From Paenibacillus tengchongensis (GTDB taxonomy: Bacteria > Bacillota > Bacilli > Paenibacillales > Paenibacillaceae), in assembly GCF_008973665.1 (NCBI RefSeq), contig NZ_WACP01000015.1, positions 62,001-126,000 on the forward strand: a stretch of DNA of 64,000 nt. Direction: 5' to 3'. Numbering within the stretch: the stretch's first letter is position 1; each line of letters starts with the position of its first letter. The notes beneath the pieces were generated by a model, which worked only from the letters and a program-made list of their open reading frames with translations, did no database searches and was not told the DNA's origin. Positions 26,231-36,990 of this stretch are shown piece after piece. The translations under genes and the position numbers were made by a program.

Positions 26231-29200
26231 TTATGCAAAAATATCTGTAGTATTAAAGTACTCTTCCATCATCAAGTCCTCTTCCTCAGCGTCCTCCATA
26301 ATATTGCTGAATTCGATTTCTTTGATGACCACTTCGGAATCGCCCAGAACCAGATCAGAAATATACAGAAATGATTGGCCGATCCTTTGAATAATATAGT
26401 CTTCGATCAGGGAGCTGTTGTAAATCATATTAAGCGATACATCATCCCTGTTCTCATTTACATAAAATGTAACATCATATTTGGGCGTTATCTTGTCTGT
26501 GTTATACGGTGTAAACGTGACATCCTCAAGATTACCGCTGTTCATCTCAGAATCAGTATCTTGATACGGCATGTAATTTAGCATAATAGAGAATAAGGAG
26601 CTTTGGTTCCAGCCCTCTTTATCCACCAACATACTATGCAGTTCTTCATAAGGATAATCTTGATGCTTCATTGCCTCAATTATTGTGTCATTTACGTTAC
26701 CTAAGTATTGGGCGAACGTGTGCTCCTTATCAATTTGAGTTCGCAGGAGGATCACATTCAAGAATACACCGATTACATTTTGCAGCTGATCATGGTTTCT
26801 TCCTGCTACCGGCGTTCCGATTACAATGTCCTCTTTGCCCAACTCATTCATGAGAATAAGGTTCAAGATTGAAGCGAAGTAGGTGAATTTCGTTATTGAA
26901 TGTTCCTTGCAGAACCTTCCGATTCTCAAACAACGTTCATTGTCGAACAGAATTTCTACATTCGCCCCCTCAACTTTATCCCTATTTATATCATATCTTT
27001 TAGGAAAACCCGTGTAACTTAAATCTGTGGTCTGCTTGCTCCAGTAATTCTCCAAATCTTTCATGTAGCTTGAATTTAGATAGTCTCTCTGCCAGGCACA
27101 ATAATCCTTATACTGAATCTCAAGCTCATCCAATGTCTGATCATTATACAATTTCATAAGCTCCTGGATAAATATATCCATAGACACACCATCTGAAATA
27201 ATATGATGCATATCCATCATTAAATAGTGGGTTCCTTGTTCCATTCTTACATAATTTACTCTCAACAATGGAGGCCGGCTCAAGTCAAAAGGTACTATTA
27301 GATCAGAGATTACTTCTTCCACGTTTGTGCCCGATACATTAGCGAGGTTTAGCTTAAAATCGACTTCTTTATTTATCTTTTGCACAGGCTCACCATTTAC
27401 AATGTCAAAGGAAGTCCGAAATACATCGTGTCTTTGAATAAGCTTATTAACGGCATGTTCCAGCTTTACGGTATCAAGCACTCCTTCTACACTGGCTATC
27501 GTTGGCATGTTATAGCTCACATCATTCGGCTTAAGCTGATTCACAATAAACAGTCTGTTTTGAGCTCTGGATAAAGGATAGTAATCTTGTTCAGCAACGG
27601 CAGGAATGATGGCGTAATTCTGCAGCTCGGTATGAGCAATATAACTGCTGAGTTCCTTAATCGTTGCAGATTTAAATATCTCTACCAGCGGGATCAAAAC
27701 ATTAAAGGCTTTGTGTATTTTTGCAGCCATAATCGTTGCCTTTAGCGAATGACCTCCAAGATCAAAGAAATTCTGATTCATCCCTACCTGTTCTAAGCCC
27801 AGTACTTCCTTCCAAATCTCCGCCAGCCTCGTCTCCCTCTCATTTCCAGGCTCATCAAGCTCTGAAGCTGCCGCATTCTGCTCTGTGGGTTCAGGCAATG
27901 ATTTTCTGTCGACTTTTCCATTCGAAGTCAGAGGCATTTTATCGATCTGCATAAAAGAGGACGGAATCATATACTCCGGAAGCTTCTGAAACAGGCTTCT
28001 TCTTATTTCATTTACACATAATTTGTGGTCAGATGTGATATAGGCACATAAGTACTTCTCCCCGTACCTATTTTTTCTATCCACAACAATTGCTTCTCTG
28101 ATGGATTCATGACGCAATAATTGGCGTTCGACCTCCCCCAGTTCTATCCGGATCCCTCGAATTTTGACCTGGTTATCGATTCTTCCCAAGAACTCAAGTA
28201 CCCCATTCGGTGTCCATCTTCCCAGATCCCCCGTTTTATACAATCTGCCTCCGGGAATAAAGGGATTATCGACGAATTTTTCCAAGGTAAGCTCCGGTCT
28301 GTTCAAATACCCTCTGGCTACCCCATCTCCTCCAATATACATTTCACCCGGCATGCCCATAGGCTGTAATTGCCCCGACATGCTCATGATGTACACTTGT
28401 GAATTCTCCACCGGCCTTCCGATTACATCGGTCTCATCGCAGGTGGTGATGATGGTATCCACCGTGGTTTCTGTGGGTCCATAATGGTTGTGCAGTGTAT
28501 ACCCCTTAGAAATGACTTCATTCTTCAGAGAGTTCTCCAGTACATCTCCGCCAGATATGAGTACCGTGAGCGTTTCCATAACCTCGTTGCCCAACAGCAA
28601 ATCATTAATAATTGCAGGTACGAATTGGACAGAATTTATTTGGTGTATATCCACGTATTCCCTAAATCTACTCTTTTCAAATATGGTTTCCTTCCGGGGA
28701 ATAAAGATGGTTCCGCCATTTAAAAGAACGACTAAGGTCTCCAGGACTGCCACATCAAACGCCAGGTTTGTGATTTGAAGTGTGTTTTTGTTGGCCCGCA
28801 CATCATACTTGTTATCATACCAGTTACTTACATGAATCGCGTTTTTATGCTCAATCATAACTCCCTTGGGAGTTCCCGTGGAGCCCGATGTGTAGATAAC
28901 ATAAGCTAAATCATTCACCTGGTTGATATTCCTTAAATTCTCAGTCTGTTGTTCATACACTTGTTCGTCTTCTACAACTACTGCGTGACAATCATAGGGT
29001 TTTTTATCCATAAACTTGCTCTGCAGGATAAGGATTTGCGTCTTGCTGTCTCCAATCATGTAGTTTATCCGCTCTGCCGGAATATCCGGATCGATTGGCA
29101 AATACGCTCCTCCTGCTTTCAGTACCCCCATAATTGCGATTATCATATCTATAGAACGTTCCAGCATAATTCCAACAATACTTTCTGCCTTAACTCCCTT

Positions 29201-32200
29201 TTGCCTTAGTGTCCGGGCTAATTGGTTTGACTTTTTATTTAACTGTCTGTAAGTTAACCGCTTATCTTCAAACACTACTGCAACCTCATCCGGAGTTTTT
29301 TCCACTTGCTCTTCAAACCGTTCATGGATGGTCTTTGCTCTGTCATATGTGGTATACGTATCATTAAAGCCGTAAACCAGCATTTGTTTCTCTTCTGCAG
29401 TAAGCATATCAATTTCATCCAGCTTGATATTTTTATTCTCCGCTACTGTTTCAAGAATCCGGCAGAAATGCCCAATCATCCTTTCAATCGTTCCTCTTTT
29501 GAACAGCTTGGTACAGTATTCCAAATAAAGAATAAGCTCTTCCTCTGTCTCCTTTACCGTGCACGTCAAGTCAAATTTCGCCACATTGAACTCATGCGAA
29601 TATTCTTTGAACTGCAGATCTGCAGCCTCGGCTTCTTCGCTATCCATATGCTCTACTGCAAACATCACATCAAACAATGGATTTCTGCTTACATCTCTCC
29701 TTAGATTTAATTTATCTACTAATGCCTCGAATTGATAATCCTGATTTTCATATGCTTTGAGCGCATTTTGTTTTACATCCTCCACAAATTGCTTATAGGA
29801 TTTACTCCCTTCCGGCTGATTCCGTATCACAAGGGTGTTTACAAACATCCCGATTATCGGCTGGAGATCTGCATGGGGACGTCCTGCTATCGGACTCCCG
29901 ACAATGATATCCTCCTGTTCACTGTATTTAGAGAGCAGTATGTTGAATCCAGCCAATAGGACCATGTACATCGTACTTCCGGTTTCCTTGGCTAATCCCT
30001 TTAATTTAGCTGTTAATTCTTTATTAAGCGAGTAAATAACCCGCTCGCCTTCAAAGCTTTGGATCGCCGGCCGTACAAAGTCTGTGGGCAGATTCAATAA
30101 AGGAATCTCACCCGATAAAGTATCGAGCCAATATTTTTCTTGATGCATTAGTTTTTCTGTTCTTAATAACTTGTTCTGCCACTCCGCATAATCTTTATAC
30201 TGGATGCGCAGCTCCTCTAATACCTTTCCTTCATAAAGTTTTGAGAATTCGCTTACTAAAATCCCCATAGATAAACCATCCGAAATAATATGGTGCATAT
30301 CGAACATTAATATATGATTATTTTCCTTAAGCGTACATACTTTTACTCTGAGCAAGGGTGCCTTGGCTAAGTCAAAGGGTTTGACGAAATGATTAATCAG
30401 CTCATTTGCATCTACATTAGTCTGATTAACAAAATCACTATGCTCAACATTGAAATCCACTTCTTGATTCACAATTTGCATAACTTGCTCACCAATGGTA
30501 GTAAACGATGTTCTGAGCGTGTCATGCCGCATGATTAATTGATTAAAAACCCATTCAAGCTTCTCTATATCGAGACGCCCGTCAATTTCCATAACACCCG
30601 GCATATTATAGCCCGTACTCTGCAGTTCAAGTTGCTGTAACAGGTACATCCGCTTTTGTGCAGAGGATGCCTCATAACAGGCTTTATCCTCAACGGGGAG
30701 TATAGCCTCGAAGATTTGCTTTTCGGCACTGGCTATATATTCACTAATCGCTTTTATGTTAGGAGCTTTGAATAATTCTTTCAGAGGCACCTGCACATTC
30801 AACTTCTCGTGAATTTTTGATACCAGCATGGTCGCCTTAAGCGAATGCCCTCCGAGTTCAAAAAAATTATCATTGATTCCTATATCTTCTACGTCTAATA
30901 CTGTGGACCAAATCTGATGTAAGGCTTGTTCCACGTCATTTCTTGGCGCTTCATATTCCATTCCTGTATTTATCCTCTTGTCCGGTTCAGGAAGCATTCT
31001 TAGATCAATCTTTCCATTTGGAGTTAGCGGCAGCTTCTCCATCCGAACAAAATAGGAGGGTATCATATGTTCCGGCAGCTTACCGGAAAGATGTTCTCTC
31101 AACTCTTGGACCGCAACCTCTTTGGTCAGTACTACAAATGCGCACAGATATTTAGATCCATTCTTATCCTCTTTATCTGTTACAACCGTTTCTGTTACTG
31201 CCTCATGGCTCAATAACCAGCTTTCAATTTCACCTGGTTCTATTCTGAAGCCGCGTATTTTCACCTGAAAATCGCTTCTTCCCAGATACTCAATATTCCC
31301 ATCAGGAAGCCATCTTACCAGATCGCCGGTTCGGTAAACGGTCTGTCCGCCGGTTCCTTGCAACTGTAACTGAACGAACTTTTCTGCCGTCAGTCCGGCT
31401 TTGTTAAAGTATCCTGCCGACACCCCGATTCCGCCGATATACAGCTCCCCCACTGTTCCTACAGGTACGAGCTGCTTGTTGTGATCCAGTATATACGTTT
31501 GGGTATTGTGAATCGGCTTGCCAATAGGTACAGTTGTCATTTGATCTATAGCTTCATTGTCTATCGTATATGATGTTGCAATATCGGTGCACTCGGTAGG
31601 GCCATACGTGTTAATAATCCGGGAATGGCATTTCCCGGATTTCACCCAAGGAACGAGTAAGGCAGGCTTTATCGGCTCGCCCCCCAGGTATACACATCGC
31701 AGACTCTCAAGCGCTGTAAATTTCTTATCGAATTCCAGCAGAGGGTGAAAGGCACTGGGCGTGCAGTTAACAATCGTTATCCGCTGTTCCTTCATCGTCA
31801 GAAGCATCTGATTGTAGTCGTACATACCTGGAGTAAACAGACATAGCCTTCCGCCTTTAACCAAGCTGGCGTAGAGATTTTTCTGCGCCAGATCAAAGCT
31901 AACCGGGGCGATCAGCAGAATATTGTCATTGGCAGTAATAGTGAACTCGCTTGTAAACCAGTTGATCAGGTTCGTGAATGCGTCCGCTCTTACCATTACC
32001 CCTTTCGGGTTTCCTGTGGAGCCCGAAGTGTACAGGAGGTACATTAACCGGGATGGCTCATACGTTATAACCGGATTTTCTTCACTGAGATCTTCGCGCA
32101 CTAACAAATCCTCAATGGCTACAAGTTCTTTTTCATCTTGTCTTATTTTTTCTTTTAATTTCCTCTGCGTAAGCAGAATCGCAGCCTTCGAGTCATCCAG

Positions 32201-35200
32201 AATATACTGTATCCGTTCTTCCGGGTAATCGGGATCAACTGGAACGTAGGCTGCTCCCGCCTTTAAAATCCCGTAGATTCCTATCATCATTTCGAAGGAA
32301 CGCTGAGCCATAATGCCGATGATGTCATTCTCTCCGATTCCATTTAACTTCAGGTAGGATGCTACTTTATTAGCCTGCCGGTTCAACTCCCGGTAAGACA
32401 GGGTCTGATGTTCAAACACCAAGGCTACCTGTTCAGGTGTCTTCTCCGCTTGCTTCTCGAACATTTGATATACGGTCTGATGATTATGATGATTTACGGC
32501 GGTATGGTTGAACTCCGACGTAAGCTGATGCTTTTCCTCTCCCGAGAGAATATCAAGCTCTTTCAACTGGATTCCGGCATCTTCTGATATATGCTCCAGG
32601 AGGTGGCTGAAATGTCCGGTTAACCGCTCTATCGTGGCAAGCTTAAACAATGCAGGTGAATACTCCAGAGTGAATGTGATTTTTCCAGCCGTTTCCTGGG
32701 CGTATAATGTTAAGTCAAACTTGGATGCTCCACTATCAAGAGGATAAGGTTTAAAACGTAATCCCTCCAGCTCCAGCTGTCTGCTATCCGCATTTTGCAG
32801 CACAAACATGGCATCAAATAGCGGATTACGGCTCATGTCCCTTGGTAAGTCTAACTTTTCCACGAGTTGTTCAAATGGATAGTCCTGGTTCTCGTAAGCT
32901 TTGAGTGTGTTTTGTTTAACCTCCTGCAAGAACGTTTGGAACGTTTTGTCCCCTCCAGGATAATTCCTCATAGCCAGCGTGTTCACAAACATTCCTACAA
33001 TACCTTGCAGGTCAGCATGGGGTCTGCCAGCAATCGGTGAGCCTACGATAATGTCCTCTTGCCCCGTATATTTGGATAGCAGTGCATTGAACCCGGCGAG
33101 CAATACCATATAAAGGGTAGAGCCTGACTCTTGGGCCAGCATATTTAACCGTGTTGTCAGTTCCGCGCCAGCCTCAAATTGAACGCTGCGTCCTTCAAAA
33201 CTCTGCATGGACGGGCGAGGGTAATCGGTAGGCATGTCAAGTACAGGGACCTCGCCTGCAAATGCACTTAACCAATACTGCTCCTGCTTCTTTACCGCTT
33301 CACTTGCTAATAACGCATTTTGCCATCCTGCATAATCCTTGTATTGAAATTGGAGCGGTTCCAGTGAAGTCCCCTCGTACAGCTTAATGAAATCGTTAAT
33401 TATTATATTCATTGATACACCATCACTAATAATATGGTGTATATCAAACAGCAATATATACTTTTCTGCTTCAGTTTCTTTAAGCCCGATTCTTAATAGA
33501 GGCGCCGAACTAAGGTCAAAGGGCTGTATAAACTTTGCCAGTTCGTCCTCAATTGTTAATTCAGAGTTCGCCACATATTGCACCTGGAAATCAACTTGCT
33601 GCTCAACCCTTTGACTAATTTTATCGTCCGCTATGTTAAAGGATGTTCTTAAAACCTCATGCCGCTGTATTAATTCCTGCGAAGCCTTTTCTAATCTTGC
33701 TCTATCCAGCTTGCCTTCAACGATCATAACACCCGGGATGTTGTATCTTACGCTTTCAGCATCAAACATTTGCAGGATATACATTCTTTTTTGCGCGGAA
33801 GATACTTCATAGTATTCTGCTTCATCTACTTGAATGAGACCCTGAAATGTTTTCTTTTCCGTTCTTGCTATATACTCCCGCAGCCCCTTTATGGTCGGAG
33901 ATTTAAATACTTCCTTCAGTGGTATTTCAACATCCAGACTCTTATGAATCTTCGACACCAAGCGAGTAGCCTTTAATGAATGCCCGCCCAACTCGAAAAA
34001 ATTATGATGGATGCCAACACTATCTACAGATAAAATTTCTCTCCACAGGTTTACAAGTACTTCTTCTATGCCATCTCTTGGGGCTTCATAGTCGCTGTTA
34101 ATCCCCATGTTTCCAATGGGGTCGGGAAGGGCCTTAATATCAATTTTCCCGTTATGACTTAGGGGCATATTCTCCAATTTTACAAAACAGGACGGTATCA
34201 TATATTCCGGCAGTACTTCCAACAGGTAGGACCTTAATTGTGAAGCGTTTACATCATCAGAAACTACAATATACGCACATAATGATGCGGTACCAGCTTT
34301 ATCATTTTTCACTAATACCACTGCTTCTTTTACGGATGAATGCAATGTAAGCTTACTCTCAACTTCACCTAATTCAATTCTGTACCCTCTATGTTTAACT
34401 TGATGATCCATTCTTCCGATGTACTCTATGTTGCCATCGTCGAGCATTCTTGCGTAATCCCCTGTTTTGTACATGAGAGATGAAGCAATAAAGGGGTTGC
34501 TTATGAATTTTTCCGCAGTAAGTTCCGGTTTGCCCAAATACCCTCTTGCTACTCCATCACCGGATATGTATATTTCCCCTATGACTCCCGCTGCGACTGG
34601 CTGCAAATATTGGTTCAACACATAAATTTGAGTATTGTCTGCCGGGACCCCGATTGGTACGGAATCATTAGTATCCTGCAAGGGATCATATTTGTAGATC
34701 ATACACCCTACCGTTGTCTCTGTAGGACCATATTCGTTGAATATTTCGATATCCCCGCCAAAATTCTTATGCACCTTTCTTGCTGTATCGGTCTTTAACA
34801 GCTCCCCACCGACAATTAACTTTTTCAACCGGGATTTCTTCATATCCATGTCTTCCATTATCTTCAAATGCGTTGGTGTTAATTTCATCACTTCTGTTTT
34901 GTTATCGTTAATTATTTTTTCAAGCAACAAGACTTTTTCATTCCCGCTGTAAATAATAATCTGATTTCCCGCTATTAATGGCGTATAAATGGAGGTGATG
35001 GTTAGATCAAATGAGATTGATGAGTATAATGAAAAATTAAGCCTTTCACCATTCACATACTCTTTCTGGGCCCAGGTTATATAGTTCACTAATCCCTGAT
35101 GAGTGACCATAACACCTTTAGGTTTCCCCGTAGAACCAGATGTATAAATAATATAGGCCACATCGTTGCTGCTGCAATTTTTATCTAAATTCCCTCCATT

Positions 35201-36970
35201 TTGCTCGTATAAGTCATTATGGCTGACATCAAGAATCTCACCATGAAAGCTTACTTGCTTGTGTAACCCCTCGTAAGTGATTAACAATCCTGTACCACTG
35301 TCATGAAGCATGTATTCAATTCTCTCCACCGGATACTCAGGATCTATGGGAAGGAAGGTCCCCCCTGCTTTTAATATTGCCATCATGCATATTACAGTTT
35401 CCGGACGGTTCTCCATCATGATTCCCACAACGGTTCCTGTCTGAACACCTTTGTTTCTCAGCCTTCTCGCTAATTGATTGGATTTTTCATTCAACTTTTT
35501 GTAAGACAAAAGTTCCTCTTCAAATACTACAGCCACATCATCTGGTGTGCGTTCTGCCTGCTCCTCAAACAGCTCAAATATAGCCTTTTCCTTGGGATAT
35601 TCTGACCGGGTATCATTAAAATCATATAAGATCTGCTGCCTTTCCCCGTCCGTAAGCATTCTGATATCTTTTATGCACTGGTTTGCTGTGCCGGATATTG
35701 CATCTAATATATTTTCAAAATAGGAGCCAAGCTTTGCCACCATTTTGTCGTTGATTACAGCGTCGTTGTAGCTAAAATGCAGGCTTATATTTTCGTGATG
35801 TATAATGGATAAAGTAATATTATAGTTGGTTTCTTCAACCATGGAATAGTTCTCGATAGTTAAGTGGTCATCGCTATTCCGATCTAATTTAATGGGATAG
35901 TTCTCCACGACAACAATGGAATTAAATAAATCTTCAAGCTGATTCAGATTACTGCTTGCTTTAATTTCGGTTAGTGGGGTATTTTCATACCCGTCTCTAT
36001 GTTTTAAGGAATGGTCTATTTTCATGAGGAGATCAACGATTTTCTCTTGAATATTTATCTTCACTCTCAGCGGTATAGTATTAATACACATGCCCACCAT
36101 GGTTTCAATATTTTTCATATTAACATTTCTTCCAGATACAACCGTTCCAAATAAAATATCATCTTCATTATTAAGGGTCTGAAGCATTATTGCCCATGTA
36201 GAATATAGAATTGATGCAGTGGTTACTTTGTATTGCTTGGAGCATTCCTTTATTTTGTTGCTTATTTCGGCTGAAATGGTATATTCACTTTTTTTAATGA
36301 TTGATTTTCCTGTTGTATTTCTGAAATAATCATTCCCCGGTTCAAAGCCATGCAAGTATTCATTCCAGAATGCCCTGCTTTTTGTGGGGTCCAGCTGTTT
36401 CATCTCGGCAATAAAGCTTTTAAATTTGTTTTTTTGTATCTTTGATGGTACGCTGCCCTGTTTATAGTTATTGTAAGCCTGCAATAATTCTTCCAGGATT
36501 ATGGCATTACTCCAGCCATCATATAAAATATGATGGTTACTGATGATCATTTCGTATCTGGATTCGGCCAACTTACACAAGGAAACCCTTAAGGATTCCT
36601 TCGTTATATCTATTCTGTTCCTTAAATCCGATTCTTTTAGTTTACTTAGCTCCAGTTGCTTTGTATTCTCCGCAAGTAAGGAAAAATCATAATAATTCAT
36701 ATTTACTTTATGAGACTTTAGAATAATCTGCACAGGATTTTCAATATTTCTCCATCTGTATACTGTCCTGAGCATTTCATTCGATTCGATAACAAAATCC
36801 CATGATTTCTGCATTACTTCTATATCCACATCACCCGTCAATGTTAAGCTTAACTGCTCATGATATAATCTGCTCTCCGGTTCATGGATGTAGTGAAACA
36901 ATATTCCTTCCTGCGTACTGGTTAAGCCGATTATATCCTCAATATTATTTTTATCTAATTTAATATCCAT
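26231..36970 (-). CDS. NRPS B: C-A-T-C-A-T-C-A-T-C, three modules plus C
   Basis: 3579 residues. The first C domain opens with LTSTQEGILFHY, typical of DCL domains that accept a D-residue donor, and has NHHILYDGWS near residue 150. A1 near 612 has code DLTKIGEVG, the Asn code. T domains (GGHSLK) are near 995, 2041 and 3073. LCL-type C domains with HHIISDG are near 1183, 2228 and 3257. A2 near 1650 has code DLKNYGTDI and A3 near 2695 has DVLQIGHVD; I cannot assign either. No epimerisation domain is present. The protein ends with a C domain and an acidic tail (EDAEEEDLMMEEYF) that may dock NRPS C. AGAGGA precedes ATG. Confidence 0.95.
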   Translation of the reverse strand: MDIKLDKNNIEDIIGLTSTQEGILFHYIHEPESRLYHEQLSLTLTGDVDIEVMQKSWDFVIESNEMLRTVYRWRNIENPVQIILKSHKVNMNYYDFSLLAENTKQLELSKLKESDLRNRIDITKESLRVSLCKLAESRYEMIISNHHILYDGWSNAIILEELLQAYNNYKQGSVPSKIQKNKFKSFIAEMKQLDPTKSRAFWNEYLHGFEPGNDYFRNTTGKSIIKKSEYTISAEISNKIKECSKQYKVTTASILYSTWAIMLQTLNNEDDILFGTVVSGRNVNMKNIETMVGMCINTIPLRVKINIQEKIVDLLMKIDHSLKHRDGYENTPLTEIKASSNLNQLEDLFNSIVVVENYPIKLDRNSDDHLTIENYSMVEETNYNITLSIIHHENISLHFSYNDAVINDKMVAKLGSYFENILDAISGTANQCIKDIRMLTDGERQQILYDFNDTRSEYPKEKAIFELFEEQAERTPDDVAVVFEEELLSYKKLNEKSNQLARRLRNKGVQTGTVVGIMMENRPETVICMMAILKAGGTFLPIDPEYPVERIEYMLHDSGTGLLITYEGLHKQVSFHGEILDVSHNDLYEQNGGNLDKNCSSNDVAYIIYTSGSTGKPKGVMVTHQGLVNYITWAQKEYVNGERLNFSLYSSISFDLTITSIYTPLIAGNQIIIYSGNEKVLLLEKIINDNKTEVMKLTPTHLKIMEDMDMKKSRLKKLIVGGELLKTDTARKVHKNFGGDIEIFNEYGPTETTVGCMIYKYDPLQDTNDSVPIGVPADNTQIYVLNQYLQPVAAGVIGEIYISGDGVARGYLGKPELTAEKFISNPFIASSLMYKTGDYARMLDDGNIEYIGRMDHQVKHRGYRIELGEVESKLTLHSSVKEAVVLVKNDKAGTASLCAYIVVSDDVNASQLRSYLLEVLPEYMIPSCFVKLENMPLSHNGKIDIKALPDPIGNMGINSDYEAPRDGIEEVLVNLWREILSVDSVGIHHNFFELGGHSLKATRLVSKIHKSLDVEIPLKEVFKSPTIKGLREYIARTEKKTFQGLIQVDEAEYYEVSSAQKRMYILQMFDAESVRYNIPGVMIVEGKLDRARLEKASQELIQRHEVLRTSFNIADDKISQRVEQQVDFQVQYVANSELTIEDELAKFIQPFDLSSAPLLRIGLKETEAEKYILLFDIHHIISDGVSMNIIINDFIKLYEGTSLEPLQFQYKDYAGWQNALLASEAVKKQEQYWLSAFAGEVPVLDMPTDYPRPSMQSFEGRSVQFEAGAELTTRLNMLAQESGSTLYMVLLAGFNALLSKYTGQEDIIVGSPIAGRPHADLQGIVGMFVNTLAMRNYPGGDKTFQTFLQEVKQNTLKAYENQDYPFEQLVEKLDLPRDMSRNPLFDAMFVLQNADSRQLELEGLRFKPYPLDSGASKFDLTLYAQETAGKITFTLEYSPALFKLATIERLTGHFSHLLEHISEDAGIQLKELDILSGEEKHQLTSEFNHTAVNHHNHQTVYQMFEKQAEKTPEQVALVFEHQTLSYRELNRQANKVASYLKLNGIGENDIIGIMAQRSFEMMIGIYGILKAGAAYVPVDPDYPEERIQYILDDSKAAILLTQRKLKEKIRQDEKELVAIEDLLVREDLSEENPVITYEPSRLMYLLYTSGSTGNPKGVMVRADAFTNLINWFTSEFTITANDNILLIAPVSFDLAQKNLYASLVKGGRLCLFTPGMYDYNQMLLTMKEQRITIVNCTPSAFHPLLEFDKKFTALESLRCVYLGGEPIKPALLVPWVKSGKCHSRIINTYGPTECTDIATSYTIDNEAIDQMTTVPIGKPIHNTQTYILDHNKQLVPVGTVGELYIGGIGVSAGYFNKAGLTAEKFVQLQLQGTGGQTVYRTGDLVRWLPDGNIEYLGRSDFQVKIRGFRIEPGEIESWLLSHEAVTETVVTDKEDKNGSKYLCAFVVLTKEVAVQELREHLSGKLPEHMIPSYFVRMEKLPLTPNGKIDLRMLPEPDKRINTGMEYEAPRNDVEQALHQIWSTVLDVEDIGINDNFFELGGHSLKATMLVSKIHEKLNVQVPLKELFKAPNIKAISEYIASAEKQIFEAILPVEDKACYEASSAQKRMYLLQQLELQSTGYNMPGVMEIDGRLDIEKLEWVFNQLIMRHDTLRTSFTTIGEQVMQIVNQEVDFNVEHSDFVNQTNVDANELINHFVKPFDLAKAPLLRVKVCTLKENNHILMFDMHHIISDGLSMGILVSEFSKLYEGKVLEELRIQYKDYAEWQNKLLRTEKLMHQEKYWLDTLSGEIPLLNLPTDFVRPAIQSFEGERVIYSLNKELTAKLKGLAKETGSTMYMVLLAGFNILLSKYSEQEDIIVGSPIAGRPHADLQPIIGMFVNTLVIRNQPEGSKSYKQFVEDVKQNALKAYENQDYQFEALVDKLNLRRDVSRNPLFDVMFAVEHMDSEEAEAADLQFKEYSHEFNVAKFDLTCTVKETEEELILYLEYCTKLFKRGTIERMIGHFCRILETVAENKNIKLDEIDMLTAEEKQMLVYGFNDTYTTYDRAKTIHERFEEQVEKTPDEVAVVFEDKRLTYRQLNKKSNQLARTLRQKGVKAESIVGIMLERSIDMIIAIMGVLKAGGAYLPIDPDIPAERINYMIGDSKTQILILQSKFMDKKPYDCHAVVVEDEQVYEQQTENLRNINQVNDLAYVIYTSGSTGTPKGVMIEHKNAIHVSNWYDNKYDVRANKNTLQITNLAFDVAVLETLVVLLNGGTIFIPRKETIFEKSRFREYVDIHQINSVQFVPAIINDLLLGNEVMETLTVLISGGDVLENSLKNEVISKGYTLHNHYGPTETTVDTIITTCDETDVIGRPVENSQVYIMSMSGQLQPMGMPGEMYIGGDGVARGYLNRPELTLEKFVDNPFIPGGRLYKTGDLGRWTPNGVLEFLGRIDNQVKIRGIRIELGEVERQLLRHESIREAIVVDRKNRYGEKYLCAYITSDHKLCVNEIRRSLFQKLPEYMIPSSFMQIDKMPLTSNGKVDRKSLPEPTEQNAAASELDEPGNERETRLAEIWKEVLGLEQVGMNQNFFDLGGHSLKATIMAAKIHKAFNVLIPLVEIFKSATIKELSSYIAHTELQNYAIIPAVAEQDYYPLSRAQNRLFIVNQLKPNDVSYNMPTIASVEGVLDTVKLEHAVNKLIQRHDVFRTSFDIVNGEPVQKINKEVDFKLNLANVSGTNVEEVISDLIVPFDLSRPPLLRVNYVRMEQGTHYLMMDMHHIISDGVSMDIFIQELMKLYNDQTLDELEIQYKDYCAWQRDYLNSSYMKDLENYWSKQTTDLSYTGFPKRYDINRDKVEGANVEILFDNERCLRIGRFCKEHSITKFTYFASILNLILMNELGKEDIVIGTPVAGRNHDQLQNVIGVFLNVILLRTQIDKEHTFAQYLGNVNDTIIEAMKHQDYPYEELHSMLVDKEGWNQSSLFSIMLNYMPYQDTDSEMNSGNLEDVTFTPYNTDKITPKYDVTFYVNENRDDVSLNMIYNSSLIEDYIIQRIGQSFLYISDLVLGDSEVVIKEIEFSNIMEDAEEEDLMMEEYFNTTDIFA

Positions 36971-36990
36971 TATGAGTTCCTCTCAATAAA

